From the NCBI RefSeq assembly GCF_016653315.1, contig NZ_NHSH01000057.1, forward strand, positions 124,001-188,000: a stretch of 64,000 bases of DNA, written 5' to 3'. The notes under the pieces are model-generated. The model saw only the letters and a program-made list of their open reading frames with translations, searched no databases and was not told the origin of the DNA. The stretch is from Halochromatium roseum. Lineage in GTDB: Bacteria > Pseudomonadota > Gammaproteobacteria > Chromatiales > Chromatiaceae. Positions 53,728 to 63,441 of the stretch are shown in pieces (position 1 is the first letter of the stretch; every line of letters begins with the position of its first letter). The position numbers and the translations under genes were made by a program.

Positions 53728-54866
53728 GATTGCTCCTCGAGTCTGCTCAGGACTGCCTCTAAGCGCTTAGGCAGTGGTGCCGTGACATGCACCAGCGGTC
53801 CGTCTTCCTGCGAGCGGAAACTCAGGGCCGCGGCATGTAAAAACAAGCGTTTTAATCCGAACGCCTTCAGGCGCTCATTATCAGCCGGATCACCATACTT
53901 CGGATCGCCAGCAACTGCGGCCCCCAGGTGCGCGGCATGGACCCGAATCTGATGTGTGCGCCCGGTATCGAGCTCTGCCTCGACCAGCGTAAAGGGACCG
54001 AGGCGTCGTCGCACACGGAACCAGGTTCGTGAGGGCTTACCTTCTGCCGGGTCAACGCGGACCACTCGCTCAGCACCGCGCACTCGATCAGTGCGCAGCG
54101 CAACCACGACCTCGATCTCAGGTCGCGAAAACGGCCCGCAGAGCAACGCCAGGTAGCGCTTGTCGACCTCGCCATCGCGCAATTGTGCATGCAAACGCCG
54201 CAACGCACTGCGGCGCTTGCTGATCAGCAGGCAGCCGGAGGTATCGCGATCCAGCCGATGGACCAGTTCGAGTTCGGCACCGGGGCGCATCGCGCGCAGC
54301 GTTTCGATCACCCCTAGGGTGATGCCGCTACCACCGTGCACGGCAAGACCGGCCGGTTTGTTCAGCACCAGCAGACGTTCGTCTTCGTACAGCAGCGCCT
54401 CGTCAAGACGCGCTCGAAGCTGAGTCGAGGGCGCGATGGCTTCACCCTGCGCCGGCAGTCGTAGTGGCGGCAAGCGCACTTGATCTCCGGCTTCTAGCCG
54501 TTGTGAAGGCCGCGCGCGCCCCTTATTGACCCTAACCTCGCCGCGGCGTAACAAGCGATAGACGAGACTGCGCGGCACGCCTTTCAACTGCGCCAGCAGA
54601 AAATTGTCGATCCGCTGGCCAGCAAGATCGGCGCTGACCTCTACCCACCGCACCATCGGGTCTTGCGACGGGCCTCGCGACAGTTGATCCGTCTGCGCAG
54701 TCGCTGCGCTTGCTGCAGCTGGGGCGGCGGCAGAACGCGGATTGGCGACAGAAGCACGCGGCACATGGCGAGCTGTGCGATTCGGCTTGGGGCGGGCGTG
54801 CTTGGGGTGCTTAGATGTCGACTTCAGGGTCAATTGCCGGTACCGGGAAAGCTTGCTAGCATTCAC
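53718..54866 (-). CDS. rluC: 23S rRNA pseudouridine synthase RluC
   Basis: A 382-residue enzyme that makes pseudouridines in 23S rRNA. After a basic low-complexity tail of about 70 residues (start GTG 54866) come an S4 domain (GQRIDNFLLAQLKGVPRSLVYRLLRRGEVRVNKG) and the synthase domain with the catalytic Asp in LVHRLDRDTSGCLL. Further conserved parts are LDTGRTHQIRVHAAHLG and GDPKYGD. The tail is longer than in E. coli (319 aa). It is divergent from rne across a 553-bp region, the usual arrangement. Confidence 0.94.
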   Translation of the reverse strand: MNASKLSRYRQLTLKSTSKHPKHARPKPNRTARHVPRASVANPRSAAAPAAASAATAQTDQLSRGPSQDPMVRWVEVSADLAGQRIDNFLLAQLKGVPRSLVYRLLRRGEVRVNKGRARPSQRLEAGDQVRLPPLRLPAQGEAIAPSTQLRARLDEALLYEDERLLVLNKPAGLAVHGGSGITLGVIETLRAMRPGAELELVHRLDRDTSGCLLISKRRSALRRLHAQLRDGEVDKRYLALLCGPFSRPEIEVVVALRTDRVRGAERVVRVDPAEGKPSRTWFRVRRRLGPFTLVEAELDTGRTHQIRVHAAHLGAAVAGDPKYGDPADNERLKAFGLKRLFLHAAALSFRSQEDGPLVHVTAPLPKRLEAVLSRLEEQSWT

Positions 54867-55419
54867 GTCTTGTGCTGCGTAGAAAGGTACCTGCGCGTGC
54901 CAGACGTCATGGGGAGGAGCAGCATAAGACAGGGTGAGCGTCGGCCCGAGCGAATCGCGATGGTCCGAGCGAGGTCAAAGGTTACTGGCTCCGGAGGTTG
55001 ACGCTACACCAGCTCGCGAAGCCGATCACCCCGCACTTGGGGACTGACCCGATGCACGAGGCGTAAGGCCAGCCAACAGTATGGCGCATCGCCAAGCCAA
55101 TTGTGACACCGGTTATGACACGCGTTGTAACACTCGGTCGCAATTTCCGACTCCCCACTGGTTTTCAACGAGCATCGGCGTGTCGCCGGTGACTCGACAG
55201 GGTGACTGGTGCACTGCGCCAGACACCATAGGTTAATTGAAAGCGCGTGCCTAAGGCATGCCACGGGTTCGATAATGGACTGTTCAGCGCGAACGCCGCG
55301 CGGGCAGATCAACCCGGGCTCCTGGGTGCGGCGGCACATGAAGCCGCTCGCGCGCGCCGCCACAACCGAGCTTATCGGCGGTGAAGCGTGCCTCGCGCCA
55401 AGGCGAGAGATCCACAACG
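54867..55419. promoter_or_regulatory. rluC/rne divergent region and long rne leader
   Basis: This 553-bp region has no credible gene. In E. coli the rne mRNA has a leader of about 360 nt whose hairpins let RNase E control its own mRNA. A long leader here would fit, but I could not fold it. A weak promoter-like pair TTGTGA ... TTGTAA lies near 55099-55130. Confidence 0.4.
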
Positions 55420-58400
55420 ATGAAAAGAATGTTGATCAATGCAACTCAGCCTGAGGAGTTGCGGGTGGCCATCGTCGACGGTCAACAATTGTACAACCTA
55501 GATATCGAGAGTGCAGGACGCGAACAGAAAAAGGCCAACATCTACAAAGGCACCATCACTCGCGTAGAGCCTAGCCTTGAGGCGGCCTTCGTCGACTACG
55601 GCTCAGATCGTCACGGATTTCTGCCATTGAAGGAGATCGCGCGCAGCTATTTCCGGCAAGATGCACCCAAGCCTGGCACGCGCGCCAGCATCAAGGAACT
55701 GATCAAGGAAGGCCAGCAAGTTATGGTGCAGATCGACAAGGAGGAGCGCGGCAACAAGGGCGCGGCCTTGACCACCTTCATCTCCCTGGCCGGCCGTTAC
55801 CTGGTCTTGATGCCGAACAACCCGCGTGCCGGCGGCGTCTCGCGTCGCATCGAGGGCAACGACCGTTCCGACCTGCGCGAGGTACTGAGTCAGCTTGAGC
55901 TGCCCGAGGACATGGGCCTGATCGTGCGCACCGCGGGGGTCGGCAAGAACGCCGAGGAGTTGCAGTGGGATCTCAACTACCTGCTGCAGCTCTGGGACGC
56001 GATCAAGACCTCTGGTGAAGCGCGCAAGGCGCCCTTTTTGATCTATCAAGAGAGCGATGTCATCATTCGCTCGATGCGCGACCATCTGCGCGTGGATATC
56101 GGCGAGATCGTTGTCGACGACGCCAAGGTGTATGAGAAGGCTGAAGCCTTCATGCGCCAGGTGATGCCGAATAACCTGAAAAAGCTACGGCTGTATCTGG
56201 ACGAGGTGCCGTTGTTCACGCGTTATCAGATCGAGAGCCAGATCGAGTCGGTGTTCCAACGCGAGGTCCGGCTGCCCTCCGGTGGCTCGCTCGTCATCGA
56301 TCAAGGCGAAGCGCTGACGGCCGTCGACATCAACTCCGCGCGCGCCACCAAAGGCGCCGATATCGAGGAGACAGCACTCAATACCAACCTAGAGGCGGCC
56401 GACGAGATCGCCCGTCAACTCCGCCTGCGCGACCTCGGCGGCCTGTTCGTGATCGATTTCATCGATATGACGCCGGCGAAGAATCAGCGCGAGGTCGAGA
56501 ATCGCCTGCGCGACGCCCTCAAGCATGATCGTGCCCGGGTTCAGGTGGCGCGGATCTCGCGCTTTGGCCTGCTGGAGATGTCGCGACAGCGTCTGCGCCC
56601 GTCGCTTGGTGAGTCGAGCCAGCTGGTGTGTCCACGCTGCAAGGGCCAGGGCACTATCCGCGGCGTCGAGTCGTTGGCCCTCTCGGTGCTGCGGATCGTC
56701 GAGGAAGAGGCGATGAAGGACCGCACCTCACGCATCATCGCGCAGCTGCCGGTTGAGGTCGCGACCTTCCTGTTGAACGAGAAGCGCCGCCAGATCCTAC
56801 AGATCGAGGAGCGCCAGAAGGTCGATGTGGTGCTGATCCCGAACCGGCACCTGGAGACACCGGACTATGAGATCGAGCGCATCCGCGCTCAGGACACGGA
56901 GCGCCTCGCCGATAACGAGATGAGCTACGACCTGACCGCACAGCCAGCGCAGGCTGAGCCAACCTTTGCGCGGCCGCATATCATCCCGCGTCCGGAAGAG
57001 CCCGCGGTGAAGGCCTTGGCCCCCTCGATGCCGGCACCGCAGCGGCCTGAACGACAGGATGATGAGCAGCCCCCGAGGCTAGCGACCGCGGCCGACAGTG
57101 CAAGCGAGCAAGGGCGGCGCACCGAGAGCGTACTCAAGCGGATCTGGTCAACACTCTTCGCGTTGCCGAATGATCAGCCGGGCGACGCATCGGCAGACCA
57201 TCACGCTGGCACTCGATCAGAACAGGCGGCGGGCAGCGGTCCGCGAGCCCATCGGTCCGGCTCGTCGGACGCAAAAAGCCCGCGCTCTGATCGCGGACGC
57301 AGCGGCAGCGACCCAGGCAGTCGTAGCCAACGTGGCGAGCGCCGTTCGCGTCGTTCGAACGCGGCTAGCCAAGATCGTGCAGGGCTGAACGAGACGGTTG
57401 CAGCTAAGGACACAGACAGCACGACTAGCCCGGCCACCGAGAACGACAGCAGCTCACAGCGTTCCAAAGAGGAGCAACCGCAGACCGCTGCAAACGGCAA
57501 CGCGCAGAGTACAGGTCAGTCGCGACGCAATAGCTCTCGCCGCGGTTCACGGGGTGGTCGCGGTCGGCGGAATCAACCGAGTACCGACAGCTCAAGCGCA
57601 GCAATCGACGAGGCGAGCAACAGCGCGACCACGACCGACGAACAGTCGCCGTCAGCCAACGCAAAGCGCGCTGCGGTGCCAGTCTCCTCATCCAGGGCGC
57701 TGGTCGCGAGTGAATCGAGCGCTAACGCGGACGAGGCCCCAAAAGGCCGCAAGCCCCCGGTTGCGGAAGAAGCGAATGCTGACCAGGGGGGGTCCAGTGC
57801 TCGCTCGGCTGTTCAGTGTGCTGAGGAGAGCGCCGAGGAGAGCGCTAAGGAAGCAAGCCTAGAGTCGGGTCCAGAGGATGGCGACGCAAAGCCTTCGAGC
57901 CGAACACGATCAAGCCGACGTCGTCGTGGTGGGCGAGGCCGTCGGCGCACTGAAGCCAACGGCAATGCGAGCGAGCAGCAAGAAGCGCCGGCTTCGGCAG
58001 CAAGCAGCGAAGCGGCGATCGAATCAGCGCCTGCCTCCATCCCTCAGCCGAGCGCAACATCCGCGGCGGCATCCGAGGTGGCCCTGGTCCGGGCCGACGA
58101 CGGACCTGCGAGACGAGCAAAGCGCGACGACGCGGGGCCGGATGAGGCCGTCCACGGCGGACAAGATCACTCTGAAAGGGCATCAGTGAAACCGACCGCT
58201 CCGACGGACGATGCGCCTCAAGCACCGGGATCACCGGGATCACCGGGACATGATGATTCCCGCGCCCTGGCTCGGACCGAGCCGAAGCCGACAAAACCAA
58301 GCGCCGAGGCAGCTAGCAGCCCAGTCACTGCGCCTAGCCCTCCCCTCTCTGCAGCATCCGCAGCTTCGCTTCAACCCGCTTCAGCTCAGCCGGCTTCAGC

Positions 58401-58671
58401 TCAGCCGGCTCCAACTCAACAGGTTCCCGTTCAATCAGCCCCCGCGCCACAGACCTTTGTCGCGCCAGCCCCCGAGGCCAAGATCCAGGCTTCGCCAGCG
58501 GCCACATCGGCATCCGAGAGCAAAACTCAGTCCGCTCCTGATGTCACATCGGCACCCGAGAACAAGACCCCGGCTCCTGTGCCTGCCGCAGCGCCATCTC
58601 CCAAAGCCAGCGCAGCGTCTCCGACATCGAACGATGCTTCCGGCCAGCCATCCAATCCAGCCGGGCAATGA
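55420..58671 (+). CDS. rne: Ribonuclease E
   Basis: A 1083-residue endoribonuclease and degradosome scaffold. The catalytic half has [22 protein letters not shown], the S1 domain, the DNase I-like site with catalytic Asp in [11 protein letters not shown] and in LFVIDFIDM, and the zinc link [12 protein letters not shown] 55420 gives the usual N-terminus. The C-terminal half (from about 520) is disordered, rich in Ser, Arg, Glu, Ala and Pro, with Arg-rich patches ([18 protein letters not shown]) that may bind RNA. A Pro-Ala-Gln repeat lies near the end. Length matches E. coli (1061). Confidence 0.96.
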   Translation: MKRMLINATQPEELRVAIVDGQQLYNLDIESAGREQKKANIYKGTITRVEPSLEAAFVDYGSDRHGFLPLKEIARSYFRQDAPKPGTRASIKELIKEGQQVMVQIDKEERGNKGAALTTFISLAGRYLVLMPNNPRAGGVSRRIEGNDRSDLREVLSQLELPEDMGLIVRTAGVGKNAEELQWDLNYLLQLWDAIKTSGEARKAPFLIYQESDVIIRSMRDHLRVDIGEIVVDDAKVYEKAEAFMRQVMPNNLKKLRLYLDEVPLFTRYQIESQIESVFQREVRLPSGGSLVIDQGEALTAVDINSARATKGADIEETALNTNLEAADEIARQLRLRDLGGLFVIDFIDMTPAKNQREVENRLRDALKHDRARVQVARISRFGLLEMSRQRLRPSLGESSQLVCPRCKGQGTIRGVESLALSVLRIVEEEAMKDRTSRIIAQLPVEVATFLLNEKRRQILQIEERQKVDVVLIPNRHLETPDYEIERIRAQDTERLADNEMSYDLTAQPAQAEPTFARPHIIPRPEEPAVKALAPSMPAPQRPERQDDEQPPRLATAADSASEQGRRTESVLKRIWSTLFALPNDQPGDASADHHAGTRSEQAAGSGPRAHRSGSSDAKSPRSDRGRSGSDPGSRSQRGERRSRRSNAASQDRAGLNETVAAKDTDSTTSPATENDSSSQRSKEEQPQTAANGNAQSTGQSRRNSSRRGSRGGRGRRNQPSTDSSSAAIDEASNSATTTDEQSPSANAKRAAVPVSSSRALVASESSANADEAPKGRKPPVAEEANADQGGSSARSAVQCAEESAEESAKEASLESGPEDGDAKPSSRTRSSRRRRGGRGRRRTEANGNASEQQEAPASAASSEAAIESAPASIPQPSATSAAASEVALVRADDGPARRAKRDDAGPDEAVHGGQDHSERASVKPTAPTDDAPQAPGSPGSPGHDDSRALARTEPKPTKPSAEAASSPVTAPSPPLSAASAASLQPASAQPASAQPAPTQQVPVQSAPAPQTFVAPAPEAKIQASPAATSASESKTQSAPDVTSAPENKTPAPVPAAAPSPKASAASPTSNDASGQPSNPAGQ
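58375..58419 (+). repeat. Three 15-bp tandem repeats in the rne tail
   Basis: Three adjacent units, close to ccggcttcagctcag, encode [10 protein letters not shown] and PAPTQ in the disordered C-terminal part. They drift further after the third unit. Confidence 0.8.
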
Positions 58672-58710
58672 GCGCCGCCCCTTCCAACGCAGAGGCTGAT
58701 CTCGGCAGTC

Positions 58711-59916
58711 ATGTTTGAGCTTTTCCTGATCTCAGCCAAGCGATTCGTCGGCCTGGTTGTCTCGAGTCTGACGACCTCTGCGGACGGCCGCGCAGCATTG
58801 CGACCACGACGGATCTTGATCATGCTCGGCTTCTTGCCTGTGTTTGCGCTCGGTCAGGCACTTCATTGGCTCGGTTTTCTGCTGGATGATCTGTTCTTCC
58901 GCGGCTGGCGCCGGGTGCAGGTCGAGGCACCGGTCTTCGTGCTCGGCGTCCCGCGCAGTGGCACCACGCGTCTACACCAGGTACTGGCCCAGGATGAGCA
59001 GTTCACCACATTCCGCACCTGGGAATGCCTGTTCGCCCCATCGGTCACCCAGCGCCTGTTCTTCCTCGAGCTTGCGCGAGCCGATCGGGCCGTCGGCGCC
59101 CCAATCGCGCGTCTGCTGCGCAAGATCGAGCGGCGGGTCTTCTCCGGGCTCGATGATGTCCACCCGATGGGGCTGACGACCCCTGAAGAGGACTACTTCG
59201 CGCTGATGCCGGTCCTCTCCTGCTTTATCCTCGCGTTGCCCTTCCCCAACTTCGAGCACATTTGGCGCGTCGGTCGCTTCGATGCCGATCTGGAGCCGGC
59301 CGAGCGCAAGCGCCTGCTCGCTTTCTACGAGGCCTGTCTCAAGCGCCATCTGTACGTGCATGGTGCCGGAAAGCGCCTGTTGTCGAAGAACGCGGCCTTT
59401 GCACCCTTGGCACAGAGTCTCGCGCAGCGCTTCCCAGACGCCCGCTTCATCGTTAGTCTACGCGATCCGCTGGAGACCGTGCCGTCTCAGCTCAGTTCGA
59501 TTGGCCCAGGACTGGCCTTCTTTGGCGTGCCGGCCGATAGTGAGCCGGTGCGTCAGCGACTCACCGCTCAGCTTGCCTTTTACTATGAGAATCTTGGTCG
59601 ACTGCGCGAACAGCTCCCCGAGTCGCAACATGCAGCGCTTGGCATGCAAGACTTACGCAGTGGCCTCGGCGTGACCTTAAAGGCTGTCTACAACCGCTTT
59701 GGACTGCCCGTGTCGGCCGCCTTTGGGCAGGTGCTCGAGCACGAAGACGGCCAGTCTCGCAGCTACAAGAGCAGCCATCATTACAGTCTCGAGCAGTTCG
59801 GCCTCACCCGCGCAACCGTCTCGGAGCGATTCGCCGCCGCTTATCGTCATCCGGTGCTCGCGCCGGTAGCCGCTGCGCAACCTGCTGTGCTAGAAACCCG
59901 GTCCGCGTCATGCTGA
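58711..59916 (+). CDS. Sulfotransferase family protein
   Basis: A 401-residue protein. After an N-terminal hydrophobic stretch (IMLGFLPVFALGQALHWLGFLLDDLFF) comes the 5'-phosphosulfate loop PVFVLGVPRSGTTRLHQVL that binds PAPS. The 3'-phosphate-binding region is RFIVSLRDPLETVPSQ. The acceptor is unknown, though a lipid or glycan is likely given the membrane-associated start and the next genes. It overlaps the glycosyltransferase start by 7 bp, so the genes are coupled. It follows rne by 39 bp. Confidence 0.85.
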   Translation: MFELFLISAKRFVGLVVSSLTTSADGRAALRPRRILIMLGFLPVFALGQALHWLGFLLDDLFFRGWRRVQVEAPVFVLGVPRSGTTRLHQVLAQDEQFTTFRTWECLFAPSVTQRLFFLELARADRAVGAPIARLLRKIERRVFSGLDDVHPMGLTTPEEDYFALMPVLSCFILALPFPNFEHIWRVGRFDADLEPAERKRLLAFYEACLKRHLYVHGAGKRLLSKNAAFAPLAQSLAQRFPDARFIVSLRDPLETVPSQLSSIGPGLAFFGVPADSEPVRQRLTAQLAFYYENLGRLREQLPESQHAALGMQDLRSGLGVTLKAVYNRFGLPVSAAFGQVLEHEDGQSRSYKSSHHYSLEQFGLTRATVSERFAAAYRHPVLAPVAAAQPAVLETRSASC

Positions 59917-61103
59917 ACTCCTCTCAGCCCCCAGCGCCAGTATCGGCCTTGGCCATCGAAGCCGATCAGGCACGAGCCACCGCCGATGCAAGGGGGCTTA
60001 GGGTCGCGATCATCTCCGACGCAGCGCCCGAGCGTAATGGTGTCGGCACCTACTATCAGGACTTGGCCGAACACCTAAAAGCAGTGGGCGCCAAGGTCGA
60101 GTTGATCTCACCACGCTTCCGCACCAGTCGCTGGTACGGTGGCCTGGCCATGCCCATGCCAGGTGATCCAACGCAGCGTTTTCTCATCCCGCAGCCGAGG
60201 CTCATCAGTCGACGGCTCAAGCGGCTCGATCCCAACGCCATTATCATCGCCACGCCTGGCCCCTATGGCATGCTCGGCTTGATCCTAGTACGCCGCTATG
60301 GCGCTCGACTGGTAGTCGGCTTTCACACCCATTTCGAACGCCTTGCCGCGCTGAACAATCACTGGCGGCTGTTTGGCGTGCTGGCCCAGACCTACCTCAA
60401 CATCTGCCATCGCGCGCTGTTTAAGGCCAGCCATCTGGTGCTCGCCAATTCTGATGAGATGCTCGACGTTGCCCGATCAATCGGGGCCTCTAAGGTCGGC
60501 CTGATGGGCACCCCGATCCCGAAGCACTTCCTCGATGTGCCGATCAGTCCGCTGCGGCCCCAGATCAAGCAGGTGCTGTTTGCCGGTCGGCTCGCCCCGG
60601 AGAAAAATCTTGGCGCCGTGGTCGAGGCGGCTGAGGCCCTGCCAAAACTGCAGTTCCAGATCGCCGGAGATGGCCCGCTGCGAGATTGGGTTGAACAAGA
60701 GGCCGCCCGCCTGCCGAACCTCGAGTACGTTGGTTGGGTCCGACGCCAGGAGATCCTGCCCCTGATCGATCGCACCGACCTCCTGGTGCTGCCCTCGACG
60801 ATCGAATCATTTGGGACCATCGCCCTCGAGGCCATGGCTCGCGGCCGCTTAGTGGTGGTCTCATCACAGTGCGGCATCCTGAGCTGGGATCATCTCAACC
60901 GCGCCCTGTTTCAAATGCGCGCCGATGAAACGCTCGCCAGCGCACTGATGCGCGTTTGCGCGCTGGATCAGGACATTCTCGAACGCAAGGCATTGCTCGG
61001 ACGTGAGGCGGCGCGAGAGATCAACGATCGTAATCTACGCCACTGGATATCGGTGCTGCGCGACCAAGACCCGCAAGGCCTCGAGCAGTATGAAGCCGAT
61101 TGA
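59910..61103 (+). CDS. Glycosyltransferase family 4
   Basis: A 397-residue GT-B transferase. The N-domain has ISDAAPERNGVGTYYQDLAEHLKAVGAKVELISP. The C-domain has LFAGRLAPEKNLGAVVEAAEALP, QIAGDGPLRDWV, and the nucleotide-sugar motif STIESFGTIALEAMARG (E-x7-E). Donor and acceptor are unknown. The opening with FHTHFERLAALN resembles bacterial mannosyl- or glucosyl-lipid synthases. It is coupled to the genes on either side. Confidence 0.88.
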   Translation: MLNSSQPPAPVSALAIEADQARATADARGLRVAIISDAAPERNGVGTYYQDLAEHLKAVGAKVELISPRFRTSRWYGGLAMPMPGDPTQRFLIPQPRLISRRLKRLDPNAIIIATPGPYGMLGLILVRRYGARLVVGFHTHFERLAALNNHWRLFGVLAQTYLNICHRALFKASHLVLANSDEMLDVARSIGASKVGLMGTPIPKHFLDVPISPLRPQIKQVLFAGRLAPEKNLGAVVEAAEALPKLQFQIAGDGPLRDWVEQEAARLPNLEYVGWVRRQEILPLIDRTDLLVLPSTIESFGTIALEAMARGRLVVVSSQCGILSWDHLNRALFQMRADETLASALMRVCALDQDILERKALLGREAAREINDRNLRHWISVLRDQDPQGLEQYEAD

Positions 61104-61842
61104 GCACTTGCCATTAGCGACGGAGGCGGCCCTACCAACGGCGTTGATCTCTGTCCACGACCTGATGCCTGAGACCATGCCGGCAGTGCATCAGACACTG
61201 AAGCAGCTCGAACAGCATCGGCTGACACCCGTCACCTTGCTCGTCGTGCCTGGGCGTCACTGGAACCGCAGCGGGATCGAAACGTTGCGAAGCCTAGAGC
61301 GCGATGGCTACCGCCTCGCCGGTCATGGCTGGTGCCATCAGGCCGAGCGTATCGGTGGGTTCTACCACCGCCTGCACAGCCTGTTTCTGTCGCGTCGTGT
61401 CGCCGAGCATCTGGCACTGGATGAGGCTGGGATTATTGCCCTGATCAATCGCTGCTACGCCTGGTTTGGCGAGCAGGGTCTAACACCGCCAACGCTCTAT
61501 GTTCCGCCGGCCTGGGCCATGGGCTGCATCTCGATCCCGCGCCTACGCGAATCCTGTCCGTTTTCCCTTTACGAACGCTTCGATGCTGTCATCGACAGCG
61601 CTGCCGAACGGGCGCACCCTCTGCCACTCACCGGCTACGAGGCAGACAGCGCGCTGCGTGCCCCGGTGTTGCGGCTCTGGAATCGCTGGAACTGGCGCAG
61701 TGCCCAACGCCAAGGTCTGCCCATCCGCATCGGCATCCACCCAGGTGATCTCGAGCTTCGGCTGGCCGATGATCTCAAGCGCGACCTGTCGCGATCGATC
61801 AGGCCTGTCGATTACGATAGCCTGCTCGGTGCCGCTGGCTAG
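61090..61842 (+). CDS. DUF2334 polysaccharide-deacetylase-like protein
   Basis: A 250-residue protein of the NodB-like deacetylase superfamily. Metal ligands appear in LISVHDLMPETM and GHGWCHQAERIGG, and the later catalytic region is YVPPAWAMG. The start at 61090 overlaps the glycosyltransferase stop. It probably removes an N-acetyl group from a glycan or glycolipid made by the previous gene, which is inference from context. Confidence 0.8.
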   Translation: MKPIEHLPLATEAALPTALISVHDLMPETMPAVHQTLKQLEQHRLTPVTLLVVPGRHWNRSGIETLRSLERDGYRLAGHGWCHQAERIGGFYHRLHSLFLSRRVAEHLALDEAGIIALINRCYAWFGEQGLTPPTLYVPPAWAMGCISIPRLRESCPFSLYERFDAVIDSAAERAHPLPLTGYEADSALRAPVLRLWNRWNWRSAQRQGLPIRIGIHPGDLELRLADDLKRDLSRSIRPVDYDSLLGAAG

Positions 61843-61974
61843 ATCAACCAGCAAAGGCCGCCGTTGTCAGCGCCGCCAACCACCAAGATGGCCTAAGTCG
61901 TTACCCAGGTGCCACCTCCCGATCATCGTCCTGCAGCAGTGCCCACATCGGATAGCGGTTGATGGACAACATGT

Positions 61975-62484
61975 CTAATCCTGCACTGACTCGATCCGCT
62001 CGCGGCGAATCGCCTCCAGCAGCCCCCGCGCGGCTGCGTCGACCATATCGAACACGGCGTCGAAGCCATTGGCTCCGCCGTAGTAGGGATCTGGCACCTC
62101 GCGTCGCTCCAAATGTGGCGCGTAGTCCATGAACAATCGTAGCCGCTCCTCGAAGCCCTGAGGACAAAGCGCTGACAAGGCGCGGTGATTGTCCTCGTCC
62201 ATTGCCAGCACATAGTCGAACCGCTCAAAGTCCTCGGCCAACGCGCGTCGCGCGCGCTGCCGCGAAAGATCGATCCCGCGCCGCCGTGCCGTCTCTCGTG
62301 CGCGCGGGTCTGGCGGCTCGCCAACGTGATAGGCGTGTGTCCCCGCCGAGTCGATCTCGATGAGATGCGACAACCCCTCCTCGATCACCAGCTTGGTGAA
62401 CACCCCTTGCGCCGTGGGCGACCGGCAGATATTACCCATGCAGACGAAGAGCACCCTGATGCGACTATTAGGAATCTGATTCAT
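61975..62484 (-). CDS. Low-molecular-weight protein-tyrosine phosphatase
   Basis: A 169-residue phosphatase. The P-loop VLFVCMGNICRSP has the nucleophilic Cys and Arg, and the general acid Asp is in VPDPYYGG. It lies on the same strand as kdsB further upstream. kdsB-phosphatase-murB is a known gene order in gammaproteobacteria. Targets could be capsule- or LPS-related kinases. Confidence 0.93.
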   Translation of the reverse strand: MNQIPNSRIRVLFVCMGNICRSPTAQGVFTKLVIEEGLSHLIEIDSAGTHAYHVGEPPDPRARETARRRGIDLSRQRARRALAEDFERFDYVLAMDEDNHRALSALCPQGFEERLRLFMDYAPHLERREVPDPYYGGANGFDAVFDMVDAAARGLLEAIRRERIESVQD

Positions 62485-62604
62485 CGATTTGTTACCGTAT
62501 TCTTGTACTGAAGATGTGAATCGGAGCTCTTGCCCGACGGTGACTCAGGTTCGCCTGAGAGCAGACCCGGTAAGAGCGTTTGCGCCCTCGGTGCAGCACG
62601 CCCA

Positions 62605-63075
62605 TCAGCGGCGCCGAAATGGGAGCCCCTCTTGCTGACCGCGAATATTGACGCGATGTCGCTCGGCGCGACGACGAATATCCGCTGCGGCGTCTCTTGC
62701 AGGAACGCGGTCAGCGCCTAGGTTTGTCTGCGGCGCGATGCGCTGCTGGTGCTCGGCGCGGTCGATCGCACGCGCGTTGCGTTGTTGGAGCGCACGAAGA
62801 TCCAGCTGTTGTGAGCGTTCGATGGTTTCCAGCTGCCGTTGTTGCTTGAGATCGAGCGGCGCGACGCGATTCCGATACGCTCGCTGATTCTGCTCTAGCT
62901 CGATCCAGCCGCGCGCAGCATGGCGTTCTTGCGTCGAGCCTAGGGCGTTGGCGCTATCTGATGAAACCTGCGCCACCACTGGCAATCCGTGAGCAACCAA
63001 GATCAGCAGCAGCAGACTAAAGGTGCGGCATCTTTTATCTCGGATAGCGAGATCGGACTGGCAGCCTCGAGGCAT
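62605..63075 (-). CDS. Predicted secreted Arg/Gln-rich protein of unknown function
   Basis: A 156-residue ORF that I do not recognise. From ATG 63075 a basic N-terminus and a hydrophobic segment (TFSLLLLILVAHGLPVVAQ) make a signal peptide. The mature part is almost entirely Gln, Arg, Ala, Leu and Glu, with a predicted coiled coil (LDLKQQRQLETIERSQQLDLRALQQRNARAIDRAEHQ in pieces). The open frame extends 5' to 63291, but that part lacks features. It could be a periplasmic coiled-coil protein, or a chance ORF of GC-rich DNA. Confidence 0.45.
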   Translation of the reverse strand: MPRGCQSDLAIRDKRCRTFSLLLLILVAHGLPVVAQVSSDSANALGSTQERHAARGWIELEQNQRAYRNRVAPLDLKQQRQLETIERSQQLDLRALQQRNARAIDRAEHQQRIAPQTNLGADRVPARDAAADIRRRAERHRVNIRGQQEGLPFRRR

Positions 63076-63259
63076 CGCACGCACCGCGTTGGTGCAGAAA
63101 GAGGGTCGCTTGATCCAATTCTTACCCACTCGCACCCCGTTGTTTCCGTGGTTTTCGATAACGTTTTGCATGATCGCCCCCTGCATCAGGCCCGCTCGGT
63201 CGACCGAATTTCGGGATTCGTATGCCAATACCAGATGTTGGCACTGATGCTGCATATAC

Positions 63260-63350
63260 TTCAGTGAGGCGGAAACCTCCCTCTCTGCCATTTCCGTCCT
63301 CTGACCTCCTCAGTGGTGAATTGCCCCGCGACTTCGCGGGGCATTTTTTT
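63260..63350 (+). ncRNA. Candidate small RNA ending at a strong terminator
   Basis: No + strand gene lies upstream, between 61842 and here, that would need this terminator. A TATACT hexamer at about 63253-63258 could be a -10, although no good -35 is seen. The transcript would be about 90 nt, with a small hairpin (GAGG/CCTC region near 63268-63281) and the terminator stem. This is inference from the orphan terminator; no family is recognised. Confidence 0.3.
63322..63350 (+). terminator. Rho-independent terminator
   Basis: TGCCCCGCG (63322-63330) pairs perfectly with CGCGGGGCA (63335-63343) around an ACTT loop, followed by seven T (63344-63350). The T-run sets the direction as rightward. Confidence 0.92.
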
Positions 63351-63379
63351 ATCCGCTAAAGCATCCATATCCTGTCTTG

Positions 63380-63420
63380 TTGACGATACAGCTTGACGAT
63401 ACAGCTTGTTGACGATACAG
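63380..63420. repeat. Three copies of ttgacgatacag
   Basis: Exact copies begin at 63380, 63393 and 63409, separated by 1 and 4 bp. Copies one and three share a longer cttgttgacgatacag form. They end 21 bp before the ATG of the 96-aa gene, so they may be regulatory sites or simple slippage. Each contains TTGACG, a -35 look-alike. Confidence 0.85.
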
Positions 63421-63441
63421 AATGAATGCGCGAGACCGCTG

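Larger units (their letters stand above)
63076..63441. other. Intergenic region with terminator and direct repeats
   Basis: This 366-bp gap has no convincing gene. It contains a strong terminator (63322-63350), a possible small RNA ending in it, and three direct repeats (63380-63420), listed separately. Confidence 0.6.
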
